From CAZVGZ01 sp964627605 (lineage in GTDB: Bacteria > Latescibacterota > MWCZ01 > CAZVGZ01): a stretch of 64,000 nt of DNA. This document shows positions 54,545 through 63,820 of the stretch, piece after piece; position 1 is the first letter of the stretch; the number at the start of each line of letters is the position of its first letter. The position numbers and the translations under genes were made by a program. Below the pieces are notes generated by a model. The model had not been told where the DNA came from and did not search any database. It saw only the letters and a program-made list of their open reading frames with translations. The stretch spans positions 1 to 64,000 of the forward strand of contig CAZVGZ010000002.1 in assembly GCA_964627605.1 (NCBI GenBank), written 5' to 3'.

Positions 54545-56509
54545 ATGCCTTCTCGATGGTTGTCCCGTAGAACTTTACTGGCCGTAGTCACGATCGTGGC
54601 GGCGGTTGGCGCAGGTCCCGTCATGGCGCAAAGCGACGCCACGCTGAGCTTCTATGTCGGTGCCGTGGACATCAGGCGCGCCGATCTGGACCGGTGGCAG
54701 TCAGCTCAGTTCCAGATGCCCATGAACGACGGCGACTGGGTTCAGACCGGTGGTCAGAGCAGGGCCGAGGTCAAATTCAGCGACGGCAGCTTTGTCAAAG
54801 TTGGCGAGCGATCCACGATCCGTGTTGAAACCGCCCAAATCGACCCAGGTGGGAGCATTACAGTGGCGATTTCGAGTTTTTTCGGCACGCTTCTAGCCAG
54901 TGTTCAACAGCTCGCTGATGACCATTCATCGTTTACCATCGAGAGTCCAGTAGCGGTTGCTGCTACCAGAGGCACCGAGTGGGCGATGACCGTCGATGGC
55001 AACGACGCGACTGTGAGCGTCCTCAGTGGTCGCGTGGGGGTTAGCCCCAAATGGACCCAGGGCACGGAGACGCTGGTAAACGCAGGCCAAGAGCTGCGGA
55101 TGAAAATCGGTGACCCGATCCCTCCAGCGAGACGGATGTCCCGCGCCAGGCAGCGCGAGCTTCAGAACTGGATGGGTGAACCTGTCCCCAACGAACCGCC
55201 GCCAATTGACGAACAGCAAGACGGGCAGGGCGATTCCGGTGGAGCACCTGAGCCGCAACAAGGTGACGGCGGCGGCGAGGGTTTCGGCATGAGCGGCGCG
55301 ATCGGCGCTGCGACAATCCGCGATGAGAGTGGCGACGAAGTGCTGGTCAATCAGATCAGTTTTCGGCCTGAGTTTCGCGTGGGCAAGTTGGGCGTCGCGC
55401 TCGACATACCGCTCTATTTTGACGTCGATGGCAATTTTCAGGACCAGTACTGGGATGAGCCCGCTGACCTACTTGACAAAATCTACTATGTCCGTTGGGG
55501 TCAGTTAGGCGACTCGTTCTACGTCCGCGCCGGAGCGGTTGATAATGTGACACTGGGCTACGGTCTCATTATGAGCGGCTACAACAACGCGCTTAACTTC
55601 CCGACAGACCGGCTCGTGGGGATTCACACCGGCATCCAGTGGGGCCCCGTTGGGGTCGAGGGGATGTTGGCTGATATCCGCAAACACGACCTGTACGGTG
55701 GGCGGCTATCATTCAAAGCCCATCGTTTCCTGGAAATTGGCATAAGTGCAGTGAGCGAAACCCGCGAATACGGCATCGGTCCACCAATGGGTGTCGCACT
55801 TGAGGAGTCGTTCAACGTCTTAGGCGTTGATGGCGACTCTACGATGGTTCAGTGGTCGGACGTTGATGGCGCGGTGGACGCCTTTGGCGCAGACATCGCG
55901 ATACCGATTATCCGCCGGTCGTCTCTAACTCTGATTTTCTACGGTCAGGCCTCCCAACTAGTCGATCACGGTTTGGGAATAGTGCCTTTTGGTGCCCGCT
56001 TTATCGCCGGACCGTTCAACGCCCGTCTGGAGTACCGGATATTCGAAGAGGAGTTTCTGTCGGAATATTTTGATCCTATCTATGAGACTACGCGGCGCGA
56101 TTCTCAGTCCACCAAAGAGGCTCTGCTCTACCAGATGGCCAAGTCCAAGGGTATCTACGGCGACGCCAGCATGACACTCTTTGGCAGGCTCACCGCCACC
56201 GCGATCTTCCAGAACCTGACCGGCGACGGCGATACCAAAATCAGGAGCTTTTCAGCTATCGCCGAAGCGAATACCCAGGGTGTGATCCCCAAGGTGAACT
56301 CGGCGATCGTCTACTATCGCAAGATCAACGGCTTCAATTTCTGGAAGAGGGATGACAGGTTGGTGTGGGGCTTCAAAATCGGTTACGAGCTCTCACCTGG
56401 CGTGACGATCCTCACAGGTCAACAGACGACCTACGTCCCCAACCCGGATGTTCCAGGGGACTTCATTCCGATCAGCACGCCGATTATAGAGACCCGGTTC
56501 TCGTTCTAA
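54545..56509 (+). CDS. FecR-domain protein fused to an outer-membrane beta-barrel
   Basis: A 654-residue exported protein. The signal peptide is LLAVVTIVAAVGAGPVMAQ. A FecR domain follows (about 45-170) with WVQTGGQSRAEVKFSDGSFV, VAISSFFGTLLASVQQ and SPVAVAATRGTEWAMTVDG. A Pro/Gln/Gly-rich linker (about 205-250) leads to a region of repeated amphipathic strands ending in aromatic residues (ETRFSF), as for an outer-membrane barrel (about 265-654; ADLLDKIYYVRWGQLGD, GFKIGYELSPGVTILTGQQ). It is probably an outer-membrane protein with a periplasmic sensory lobe. It has its own strong promoter. No sigma/anti-sigma partner is adjacent. Confidence 0.8.
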   Translation: MPSRWLSRRTLLAVVTIVAAVGAGPVMAQSDATLSFYVGAVDIRRADLDRWQSAQFQMPMNDGDWVQTGGQSRAEVKFSDGSFVKVGERSTIRVETAQIDPGGSITVAISSFFGTLLASVQQLADDHSSFTIESPVAVAATRGTEWAMTVDGNDATVSVLSGRVGVSPKWTQGTETLVNAGQELRMKIGDPIPPARRMSRARQRELQNWMGEPVPNEPPPIDEQQDGQGDSGGAPEPQQGDGGGEGFGMSGAIGAATIRDESGDEVLVNQISFRPEFRVGKLGVALDIPLYFDVDGNFQDQYWDEPADLLDKIYYVRWGQLGDSFYVRAGAVDNVTLGYGLIMSGYNNALNFPTDRLVGIHTGIQWGPVGVEGMLADIRKHDLYGGRLSFKAHRFLEIGISAVSETREYGIGPPMGVALEESFNVLGVDGDSTMVQWSDVDGAVDAFGADIAIPIIRRSSLTLIFYGQASQLVDHGLGIVPFGARFIAGPFNARLEYRIFEEEFLSEYFDPIYETTRRDSQSTKEALLYQMAKSKGIYGDASMTLFGRLTATAIFQNLTGDGDTKIRSFSAIAEANTQGVIPKVNSAIVYYRKINGFNFWKRDDRLVWGFKIGYELSPGVTILTGQQTTYVPNPDVPGDFIPISTPIIETRFSF

Positions 56510-56572
56510 CACAGAAAGAGTAAGGCGCGGGTCGCGTCTGACAGGACGAACTACGGTTGTGGGGTCGATCTC

Positions 56573-57508
56573 CTATGAGGGATCGGCCCTCAACTTTGTA
56601 CGGAGCGTTCGGTCGGCCTCTGTAGCCCCCCGAAGCCAACGATGATCCCACTCCACCACAAACGACATCTCGGCGAATTTTTCCCCAAGACCGACCGTAT
56701 TCACCGAAAATTCGTCGTCTTCCAACGTCACATGCCTGACTTCGCACGGATACTCCGCCACGGCGACAGTGGTGCAAAATAGCGTCTTTCCCCTCCTCGT
56801 CAAGTCGTGGTAATGGCCGTGCCCCGAAACCACCATATCAACGCCACCACACCGGTCGATCAGCGCCAATATCTTTTCGCTGACTGCGTTGGTGGTTTTG
56901 AGCGGAATCGCCATGTCAGGCGGATGATGCACAGCAGGCGGCGATATCGTTTTTGTGAATACCGGCGCGTGGGTGACGAGCACCGTGGGCAGCTCGCAAT
57001 GCGCGCTTAGTTCCCGTTCCAGCCACTCCAAAGAGACTGAGGACGGGGCGATTCCCAACGACTTGCCATCTTTGTATCTTATCCAGTCGATGGCATCTGT
57101 GGGTGGACCCTCTCTCCAGTGCCAAACTGAGCCGTCTAGAGATATGATCCTGACTCCTGCGATCTCGAATGCTTGCGACCAGATGTCGGTGTCAAAACCG
57201 TAATCTCCATGGAAACGTTGCTTGACTCCAGGCTCGAACATGTCGTGATTGCCTGGTGTCACCACCACTGGGATGCCCAGGTTTTTTAGGAAACTGGCCG
57301 CGAATTCGTGGCTCATCTCGTCGCCTTGGTCGGTGATGTCACCGGCGTGAATCAAAAAATCGGGGTCGATCTTGCGCACGAGTGCGGTCAAGCTCTCAGC
57401 AAGCTCGGCGGTCTTTGATTGAAGCATCCGGTTCCACCACACTCCATCGTCTTGAACCGGAGGATGTCGGAAGTGGGTGTCGGTCATCACAACAAATGTC
57501 GTTGCCAT
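56573..57508 (-). CDS. Calcineurin-like metallophosphoesterase
   Basis: A 311-residue phosphoesterase. The metal-binding motifs appear in order: VVMTDTHF (DxH), LIHAGDITDQGDE (GDxxD), VVTPGNHDMF (GNHD), VLVTHAPVF (H) and VVSGHGHYHDL (GHxH). It resembles CpdA/cyclic-nucleotide phosphodiesterases and related Icc-type hydrolases. No signal peptide is visible. ATG 57508 is preceded by GAGGCG. It is divergent from the SUMF1-like/BNR gene. The substrate, a cyclic nucleotide or a phosphodiester, is not readable. Confidence 0.88.
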   Translation of the reverse strand: MATTFVVMTDTHFRHPPVQDDGVWWNRMLQSKTAELAESLTALVRKIDPDFLIHAGDITDQGDEMSHEFAASFLKNLGIPVVVTPGNHDMFEPGVKQRFHGDYGFDTDIWSQAFEIAGVRIISLDGSVWHWREGPPTDAIDWIRYKDGKSLGIAPSSVSLEWLERELSAHCELPTVLVTHAPVFTKTISPPAVHHPPDMAIPLKTTNAVSEKILALIDRCGGVDMVVSGHGHYHDLTRRGKTLFCTTVAVAEYPCEVRHVTLEDDEFSVNTVGLGEKFAEMSFVVEWDHRWLRGATEADRTLRTKLRADPS

Positions 57509-57593
57509 CAAAGCGCCTCGTCGCAGATGAATCTATCCATCTGATCTGGTCGGTTCCCAGATCAATATCAGCAGAATTTAGGAGAGTGTCATA

Positions 57594-59561
57594 ATGGCTG
57601 GACAGATGCCCACCAGCGGTGAATATACGAACTCATTGGGGATGCGTTTCGCACGGATTGAGGCTGGAGCGTTTCAGATGGGACATGACGGCTCTCCACT
57701 GCCTGACGGTATCACCGATCAGCCCTATCTGGCCCACGGTGACCACGACGAGCGTCCGGTTCACGCTGTCACTATCTCGAACCCCTTCTATATGGGTGTC
57801 CGTCAGGTTACCAACGCCGAATTTGAGCAGTTCGACCCCTCTCACCGCACAGAGCGCGGCAAAATGGAGTTCTCCAAAGACGACGACGAGGCGGTCTTAT
57901 TCGTCGATTGGCACGATGCGGTCGGTTTCTGCGAATGGCTGTCTGACAAAGAAAACCTCCCATATCGACTTCCAACCGAAGCGGAGTGGGAGTACGCTTG
58001 CCGCGCTGGCACCATTTCAACTTTTTGGACCGGGGATCATCTACCCGAAGAGTTTCACAAAAATCAGCGCGAGTGCTGGTATCCTGAGCCTGGGCGTGCC
58101 AACGCCGACGCCGACATTGTGCAGGTTCACGTTGGCAAAACACCACCTAACCCCTGGGGTTTGATGGATATGCACGGCAATGTCGAGGAGTGGTGCTCAG
58201 ACTGGTACGGACCGTATGAGTCCGGCGACCAGACAGACCCTGTCGGTTGTGAGACCGGTCGTTTCAAGATCGCTCGCGGCGGCAGCCACAGCACCGAGCT
58301 GCCATACCTGCGTTCGGCCAACCGTGCAGGCACTGTACCTGAAGACAAGAACTGGGTCATCGGCATACGAGTTGTAATAGGCGACGCACCGTCTGCCGAG
58401 CCGACACCCGCTCCGCCGCTGGAGCTGAACGCCCGAGACGTGCTCCAGTACATCCCGTCTGAGCTGATGTGGAGCCCAGACATGGAGAAGCCCTATTTCA
58501 ACGAGCCGAAGGAATATGTAAAGATCCCCGATGGGCCCATGGGGCCGATGTTTTCGCAGCACAACCACGACCCGGCGATTGCTCCATGTCCCAACGGTGA
58601 CCTGCTGGCAATATGGTACAGCTGCGTAAGGGAGCGTGGACGGGAGCTCAACCTGTTGGCGTCGAGGCTGCGCCTGGGACAGGATGAGTGGGATGGGGCG
58701 TCGGTGTTCTGGGATGTCCCAGACAGAAACAACCACGCGCCTGCGCTGTTTTTTGACGGCGAAACCACCATGTATCAGTTCGTCGGCCTTTCTGTGGCGG
58801 CGACATGGGGCAATCTGGCGACTGTCCTGAGAACATCAACCGACAGCGGCGCTACCTGGTCAGACGCACGAATGATAGTTCCGGAACATGGCATCAGGCA
58901 TATGCCGATTCCGTCTGTTTTCAGGACGCGTGATGGAACCATAGTGCTGCCCTGCGACGCGGTTACAGGCGGTGAGGGAGGCACAGCGCTTTGGCTCAGC
59001 GACGACGACGGTGAGAGTTGGCGCGACGCAGGCGGAAACATCGCAGGTATTCACGCTGGGGTGACGCAGCTAAGGGACGGTCGTCTGCTGGCCTATGGTC
59101 GCGGTGACGACATTGACGGTATGATGCCCAAAAGCGTTTCGGGCGATATGGGAAAAACTTGGGAGTGGAGCGCCAGCCAGTTTCAGCCTGTTGGAGGCGG
59201 ACAGAGGCCGGTCCTGCTTCGACTCCAGGAGGGTCCGCTGTTTTTTGCGTCGTTCGCTGACAATATGCTGATAACCGACGCGTCGGGAACCGAGCGGGCT
59301 GTGTCGGGTCTTTTCGGTGCTATAAGCCGCGACGAGGGAAGGAGTTGGACATCAATGCGCCTGATCTCCGACGATGGAGACCCCCGCGAATTGCCAGCGA
59401 TGGACGGGCATCTGTTTACACTGAGCCGCAGCAGCGCCGAACCCAGAGGATACATGGCGACATGTCAGGCGCAGGACGGCGTGATTCACCTAATCAGCAG
59501 CCAGCAGCACTACGCGTTTAATCTGAAGTGGTTGGAGACCCCAGCGCCACCGCTGGCCTGA
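57594..59561 (+). CDS. SUMF1/FGE-like domain fused to a BNR/sialidase-type propeller
   Basis: A 655-residue fusion. Residues 10-265 are an SUMF1/PvdO/EgtB-type domain (RLPTEAEWEYACRAG 125-139, MHGNVEEWCSDWYG 193-206, ARGGS 227-231). The pair of active-site cysteines of true formylglycine-generating enzymes is absent after ARGGS (SHSTELPYLRSANR), so sulfatase activation is unlikely. After a Pro-rich linker (about 266-278), residues 300-650 form a propeller with four Asp boxes (STDSGATW 415, SDDDGESW 469, SGDMGKTW 516, SRDEGRSW 578). No signal peptide is present. AGGAGAG precedes the ATG. It is probably carbohydrate-binding or carbohydrate-active. Confidence 0.85.
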   Translation: MAGQMPTSGEYTNSLGMRFARIEAGAFQMGHDGSPLPDGITDQPYLAHGDHDERPVHAVTISNPFYMGVRQVTNAEFEQFDPSHRTERGKMEFSKDDDEAVLFVDWHDAVGFCEWLSDKENLPYRLPTEAEWEYACRAGTISTFWTGDHLPEEFHKNQRECWYPEPGRANADADIVQVHVGKTPPNPWGLMDMHGNVEEWCSDWYGPYESGDQTDPVGCETGRFKIARGGSHSTELPYLRSANRAGTVPEDKNWVIGIRVVIGDAPSAEPTPAPPLELNARDVLQYIPSELMWSPDMEKPYFNEPKEYVKIPDGPMGPMFSQHNHDPAIAPCPNGDLLAIWYSCVRERGRELNLLASRLRLGQDEWDGASVFWDVPDRNNHAPALFFDGETTMYQFVGLSVAATWGNLATVLRTSTDSGATWSDARMIVPEHGIRHMPIPSVFRTRDGTIVLPCDAVTGGEGGTALWLSDDDGESWRDAGGNIAGIHAGVTQLRDGRLLAYGRGDDIDGMMPKSVSGDMGKTWEWSASQFQPVGGGQRPVLLRLQEGPLFFASFADNMLITDASGTERAVSGLFGAISRDEGRSWTSMRLISDDGDPRELPAMDGHLFTLSRSSAEPRGYMATCQAQDGVIHLISSQQHYAFNLKWLETPAPPLA

Positions 59562-59629
59562 TCGTAAAAAATGACGGAACGGGTGGTTAGAGCGGCAAAT
59601 CATGGATTGCAGCATGGACCTGAAGCGGC

Positions 59630-60160
59630 TTACTCGGCGGCGTCACGGAACCTGTCGAATGTGCGCCGACCGCCGCTTGCACAGCGCCATTCCGCCAATG
59701 AGAGTTGGGGCGGCATCTCTTCTTCGCAGTCAGAACCCGGCCCATACTTCGTGTTCAGGTCTCTCTCGACGCTGTTATAGACCGACACAGCCGCCGCCAG
59801 CCCAATCGAATCCGCCGCCACGATTGAATAGACTAGGTAGGTACGTGGTCCGCCGCAGGCCTTGTGTCCGAATCCGATCGCACGGCATTGCACAGCACTG
59901 TCCGCCGTACCATCGCCCAAATTGAGCCTCACCCGCTCAAGTTTGCCCAGCAGGCATGCGTATTCCTCAATATCGTAACGCAGAGCCAGATCATCAGGGG
60001 CGCGCTTACTTGCGACGACCTGTCTGAGCCACTCTACATGACCATCCAAGACAGTCTCGTACTCAAGATCAACCTTTCCGTCGCCGCCTGGTTCAAGCAG
60101 CGCTCCACACGCAGCGAAACAGAGCGATATAGCGACTCCCACGACCACTTTTGATTTCAT
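59630..60160 (-). CDS. Uncharacterised lipoprotein, paralogue A
   Basis: A 176-residue lipoprotein from ATG 60160 with the signal VVVGVAISLCFAAC. It shares with the next gene upstream on this strand the motif QCRAIGFGHKACGGPRTYLV, then YNSVERDLNTKYG, a Cys, an acidic PP segment and a final Cys. I recognise no family. The conserved Cys pairs suggest disulfides in the periplasm, and the GGPR-Y block looks like a ligand or partner site. It is a convergent neighbour of the SUMF1-like/BNR gene. Confidence 0.7.
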   Translation of the reverse strand: MKSKVVVGVAISLCFAACGALLEPGGDGKVDLEYETVLDGHVEWLRQVVASKRAPDDLALRYDIEEYACLLGKLERVRLNLGDGTADSAVQCRAIGFGHKACGGPRTYLVYSIVAADSIGLAAAVSVYNSVERDLNTKYGPGSDCEEEMPPQLSLAEWRCASGGRRTFDRFRDAAE

Positions 60161-60260
60161 AAGCACTACATCCACGTTGGTGCGTTGACTGCGAACGACA
60201 CCCACGTCACCTTCGCGTTGAGACGCGTTGATCTACCAGCAGTTCCAACGGCGGCGGGAA

Positions 60261-60767
60261 CTACGGTATCACAACTGTTTCATATCCTGGACTGCCCGTG
60301 CAGAGACCGTCCTTCAACTCAAGTCGCGGCGGCGGTAGAACTGTACACACCCCCATAACGCCATATTTATGGTTCAATTCTCTTTCGATACCGTTGTATA
60401 ACAGCACAGCCTGTTTTAGTGCGTGTACATCGAAACCGCCCTCTGAAAACGCCAGATAACTTCTAGGACCGCCGCGAGGGTTGTGCCCAATCCCTATCGA
60501 GCCGCACTGATCTACACTTTCCGCGGTTCGATTTCTCATCAAGAGTGTCACCTGTTCCAACGCGGCGGCTAGTATCGCATAGTCTTCGGCCTCTGTCGTC
60601 GTCGCAGAGATTCCAGATCTGCTGTCTTGTTCGGGCTCCGGCTTGACGGTACGCTCCCAACCTAGTTCCACCGAGGAAGCGGTGTTTAGCCCCAGCAGAC
60701 CCCCACATCCAATGAGGGAAGACACGAGTACAGCCGCTCCGCTGGACAACACTAGTCGCTTAAACAT
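60261..60767 (-). CDS. Uncharacterised lipoprotein, paralogue B
   Basis: A 168-residue lipoprotein. ATG 60767 lies eight bases after GGAG (a GTG one codon earlier is possible). The signal AAVLVSSLIGCG carries a lipobox. The core motif QCGSIGIGHNPRGGPRSYLA, YNGIERELNHKYG, then PPPRLELKDGLCTG, matches the neighbouring lipoprotein, so the two are tandem duplicates about 100 bases apart. The function is unknown. No known domain is visible. Confidence 0.7.
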   Translation of the reverse strand: MFKRLVLSSGAAVLVSSLIGCGGLLGLNTASSVELGWERTVKPEPEQDSRSGISATTTEAEDYAILAAALEQVTLLMRNRTAESVDQCGSIGIGHNPRGGPRSYLAFSEGGFDVHALKQAVLLYNGIERELNHKYGVMGVCTVLPPPRLELKDGLCTGSPGYETVVIP

Positions 60768-60943
60768 CACGTCTGCTCCCGATCTGCACTTCGCCGATAT
60801 CGTTCTCGCCTCGTCCGCTCACCTGGGCAAGTACGTATTGCCCTTCCGAGCGGTTACATTGAAAGGTACTCTCTATCTGAATTGAGTGGGGTATTTTTAG
60901 TGTTGCCACACGGACCTTCATCAAGACGCAGTAGGAGACCTCG

Positions 60944-62035
60944 ATGTCCCCGAACGGATATACACAACTCATAAGCTACATCGCGCCGTCCGCTCCGGCG
61001 ACGCGGCGTCCTGGGGTTGGTGATGAACCCTATCTGCGCCCGGAGGTCGGATTTACGCCCAAATGGTACCACGACCGGTTGGGAATCGATTTCGGACAAA
61101 AATTCCACACTGACGTCGCCCATCGGCTCACCTGTCTCTCTCAGATTACAGACACCCTACGAGAGCATTTTGGCGATCTGCCCATAGGGTCCAATGGCGA
61201 CACCGACGGCCCGCCAGACCTTCTCACAGGCACTTTTGGAGCGTGTCCGGTAGCTGCGATCTACGGAATCCCGATCCTCTACGCCGAAAACAACTGGCCC
61301 AACTCGACGCACGACTACCTGACACGCGAGCAGATCGCGAAGCTGGAGCCTCCGGATTTGGACCACAACAAGTTTTTCTCAGTCCTGATGGACCAGCTCG
61401 ACAAGATCGCCAATGAGAACGGGCGGATTGACGGTTTTATCAACTGGCAGGGCGTCCTCAACACCGCATTGAGAATCAGAGGCAATGAGATTTTCACAGA
61501 TATGGCGTTGGAACCCGAACGCGTCGACCATCTGTTTGAGTGCGTGGCGACGACGATGGTCGATGGAATGAAACGGGTATACGCCCGTCAGAAAACCAGC
61601 GACGTTGATGTTCACCATGCGACCATTAGCAACTGCCTGGTAAACATGGTTAGCGCCGAACACTATCGACGCTTCCTACTACCATGGGATAAAATGATCG
61701 CCGAGACGTTCGGTGTCATAGGCGTCCACAACTGTGCCTGGACCGCCGACCCATACATCCCAGACTACTCTACGATTCCGGGTTTGGGCTACATCGACAT
61801 GGGTCAGGATTCTGATCTGGTCACCGCCAGGCAGACGTTCGGCAGCGCTCGAAGGGCGATCATGTACACACCGATGGACGTCGTCGACAAAACTACGGAC
61901 GCCATCAAGGGCGACCTTGAGCGTATCGCGAATCTCTACGGACCCTGTGACGTGGTGTTCGCCGACATTGAGACCCACACACCTGATGAAAGGGTAAAGT
62001 TTCTGTTCGATACCTGCGACAAAATCTCGCAGTGA
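60944..62035 (+). CDS. Uroporphyrinogen-decarboxylase-family protein
   Basis: A 363-residue UroD-fold protein. It shows RPEVGFTPKWYHDRLGIDFG at the N-terminus, FINWQGVLNTALRIRGNEIF, SAEHYRRFLLPWDKMIAETF, IGVHNCAWTADPYI (the HxC metal-site segment) and VVFADIETHTPDERVKF. It is distinct from the UroD-like gene at 22790. AGGAGA lies five bases before the ATG. It is followed within 24 bases by a DapA-like gene and then a PhyH gene, so it likely belongs to a degradative pathway and not to haem synthesis. The substrate is unknown. Confidence 0.82.
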   Translation: MSPNGYTQLISYIAPSAPATRRPGVGDEPYLRPEVGFTPKWYHDRLGIDFGQKFHTDVAHRLTCLSQITDTLREHFGDLPIGSNGDTDGPPDLLTGTFGACPVAAIYGIPILYAENNWPNSTHDYLTREQIAKLEPPDLDHNKFFSVLMDQLDKIANENGRIDGFINWQGVLNTALRIRGNEIFTDMALEPERVDHLFECVATTMVDGMKRVYARQKTSDVDVHHATISNCLVNMVSAEHYRRFLLPWDKMIAETFGVIGVHNCAWTADPYIPDYSTIPGLGYIDMGQDSDLVTARQTFGSARRAIMYTPMDVVDKTTDAIKGDLERIANLYGPCDVVFADIETHTPDERVKFLFDTCDKISQ

Positions 62036-62059
62036 GAGTAGGATGCTGACCCACGATAT

Positions 62060-62992
62060 ATGAGCTACCAAAAGCTGCCCAAAGGGATCATATCGGTCTT
62101 GCAGACTCCGTTTTTTCCAGATGGGAAACTAGACGAAGACAGTCTGTTGCGCCTCGTTGAAGACGCCATCGCTGCCGGTGTGGACGGCTTTTTAGCACCT
62201 GTTGTGGCCAGCGAACTATCGGCATTGACCGCCAGCGAGCGGCAAAGAATCATATCGCTGGTCGCAGGGGCCACAGAAGGGCGCGTGCCTCTCATAGTTG
62301 GTGCGTCATCGGACGAGCCTGCCGTGTGCAGAGGGTTCGCTAAGCAAGCCGCTGACGCCGGTGCAACAGCGTTCCTGGTCGCGGTTCCTAGTGATCTATA
62401 TCGAGCCAGCGACCGCATCGTGCGCTTTTTTTTAGATGTAGCCCAAGGGTCCGAACTGCCGCTGGTGATCCAAGACCTTCAGTTCAATGGGCCTGGGATG
62501 GATTTGGACACGATCGCAGCACTTGCCCGTGCTTTGCCATCACTGGCTGGCTTTAAGATTGAAACCACGCCTGCCGGACCTAAGTACTCAGCGGTCCGCC
62601 AACTTCTAGGCGAAGAGGTCTGGATAGCTGGTGGCTGGGCGGTGCCGCAGATGATCGAAACGTTGGACCGGGGAGTTGACGCAATGATCCCTGAGAGCGC
62701 CATGGTCAGGGTCTACAAAGCCGTGGACCGTGCATTCAGGTTAGGCGACCGCCAACGTGCGGTGGACCTCTTTCGCCAGCTCGTCCCGGTACTGTCGTTC
62801 GCCAACCAGGAACTGTATACCTCTATCGCATTTTTTAAGCGGCTTCTGGCTGCAAAAAAAGTTTTCGCCGACGCAACTGTGAGGCCTCCAGGTTTCGAGT
62901 GGGACGACTACAGTAGACGCATAGCCGATGAACTGATCTCACACTACCTCGATTTGGAGAATGAGATCGCAAAACCAGCCGGACGACGATAG
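62060..62992 (+). CDS. DapA/NanA-family aldolase-like protein with altered active site
   Basis: A 310-residue TIM-barrel protein of the DapA family. The Schiff-base lysine is retained (K166, AGFKIETT). The GTTGE loop is changed to PVVASEL, and the YNxP tyrosine position carries aspartate (D139, VIQDLQFNGPG). A proton relay like that of canonical enzymes is therefore unlikely. It may act on a different 2-keto acid or as a dehydratase. ATG 62060 has a weak ribosome site. It lies 24 bases after the UroD-like gene and 12 bases before the PhyH gene. Confidence 0.83.
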   Translation: MSYQKLPKGIISVLQTPFFPDGKLDEDSLLRLVEDAIAAGVDGFLAPVVASELSALTASERQRIISLVAGATEGRVPLIVGASSDEPAVCRGFAKQAADAGATAFLVAVPSDLYRASDRIVRFFLDVAQGSELPLVIQDLQFNGPGMDLDTIAALARALPSLAGFKIETTPAGPKYSAVRQLLGEEVWIAGGWAVPQMIETLDRGVDAMIPESAMVRVYKAVDRAFRLGDRQRAVDLFRQLVPVLSFANQELYTSIAFFKRLLAAKKVFADATVRPPGFEWDDYSRRIADELISHYLDLENEIAKPAGRR

Positions 62993-63004
62993 AGTGGACA
63001 TTTC

Positions 63005-63787
63005 ATGATAGACTCAGACGACAACCTGAAGGCGCAGTATGACCGCGATGGGTTCGTGATCTGCCGCGATGTGCTGGACGCTGACCTGATCGACGAAGCA
63101 GGTCGGCACGTCGATTGGCTTATGGAGAAGAACCCTGACCTGCGGCCTGAACATCTTCATCACTATCTGGTCTGGGAGGACGCATTTTGGGTACGGCTGA
63201 TTTCTGACGGCCGCCTTTTGGATCTGGCAGAGAAAATCATCGGGCCGGACATCGCGCTTTTCGCCTCGCACTACATAGCCAAACCTCCTGGGGAGGGGCA
63301 GCAGGTTCTTTGGCACCAGGACGGCTCCTACTGGCCGTTGGAGCCGATGGAAGTCGTGACAGGGTGGTTAGCGGTAAACGAGTCCACTCCCGAGAACGGA
63401 TGCATGCGGGTGATCCCCGGCACACACGTCACAGACCTCAAAACACTTATCCCCCGCAAAGACGTGCCGAATGTCCTGAGTTCGGAGATGCCGCTGGAGT
63501 ATGTAGACGAGGCGTTGGCGGTTGATGTAGTTCTCAATCCCGGCGACATATCGCTTCACCATCCAAACCTGGTCCATGCCTCCGACGCCAACACATCGAG
63601 CAGTTGGCGCAAAGGTTTAACAATCAGATACGTCCCGACGACAACGCAGATCAAACGTGGCGCCGATGAACCGGACGGAATCCTCCTTCGAGGCAGACCT
63701 GTCGAGGGAATCAACTCATATGTAGACAAGCCAAAATACTCGTCTGAAAAATCGATGCCTTTCACCGGAACAGACTCCAGGCAGTAG
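63005..63787 (+). CDS. Phytanoyl-CoA dioxygenase (PhyH)-family protein
   Basis: A 260-residue Fe(II)/2-oxoglutarate-dependent oxygenase. The iron site is H104 and D106 in VLWHQDGSYWPL and a distal His (H185/H186) in DISLHHPNLVHASDANTSS, with R208 in LTIRYV as the 2-oxoglutarate ligand. GWLAVNESTPENGCMRVIPG is typical of the family. These enzymes hydroxylate small molecules such as lipids, alkaloids or osmolytes. PhyH families are notably expanded in Poribacteria and Latescibacterota. The gene follows the DapA-like gene closely, with a weak ribosome site. Confidence 0.9.
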   Translation: MIDSDDNLKAQYDRDGFVICRDVLDADLIDEAGRHVDWLMEKNPDLRPEHLHHYLVWEDAFWVRLISDGRLLDLAEKIIGPDIALFASHYIAKPPGEGQQVLWHQDGSYWPLEPMEVVTGWLAVNESTPENGCMRVIPGTHVTDLKTLIPRKDVPNVLSSEMPLEYVDEALAVDVVLNPGDISLHHPNLVHASDANTSSSWRKGLTIRYVPTTTQIKRGADEPDGILLRGRPVEGINSYVDKPKYSSEKSMPFTGTDSRQ

Positions 63788-63820
63788 AACACGATTTCTT
63801 TTGGAAGAAGGAGGTACACA

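Noticed and set aside
57594..58390. Calling the SUMF1-like domain a formylglycine-generating enzyme
   Set aside because: The active-site cysteines expected after ARGGS are absent and no sulfatase gene with CxPxR is seen in the window.
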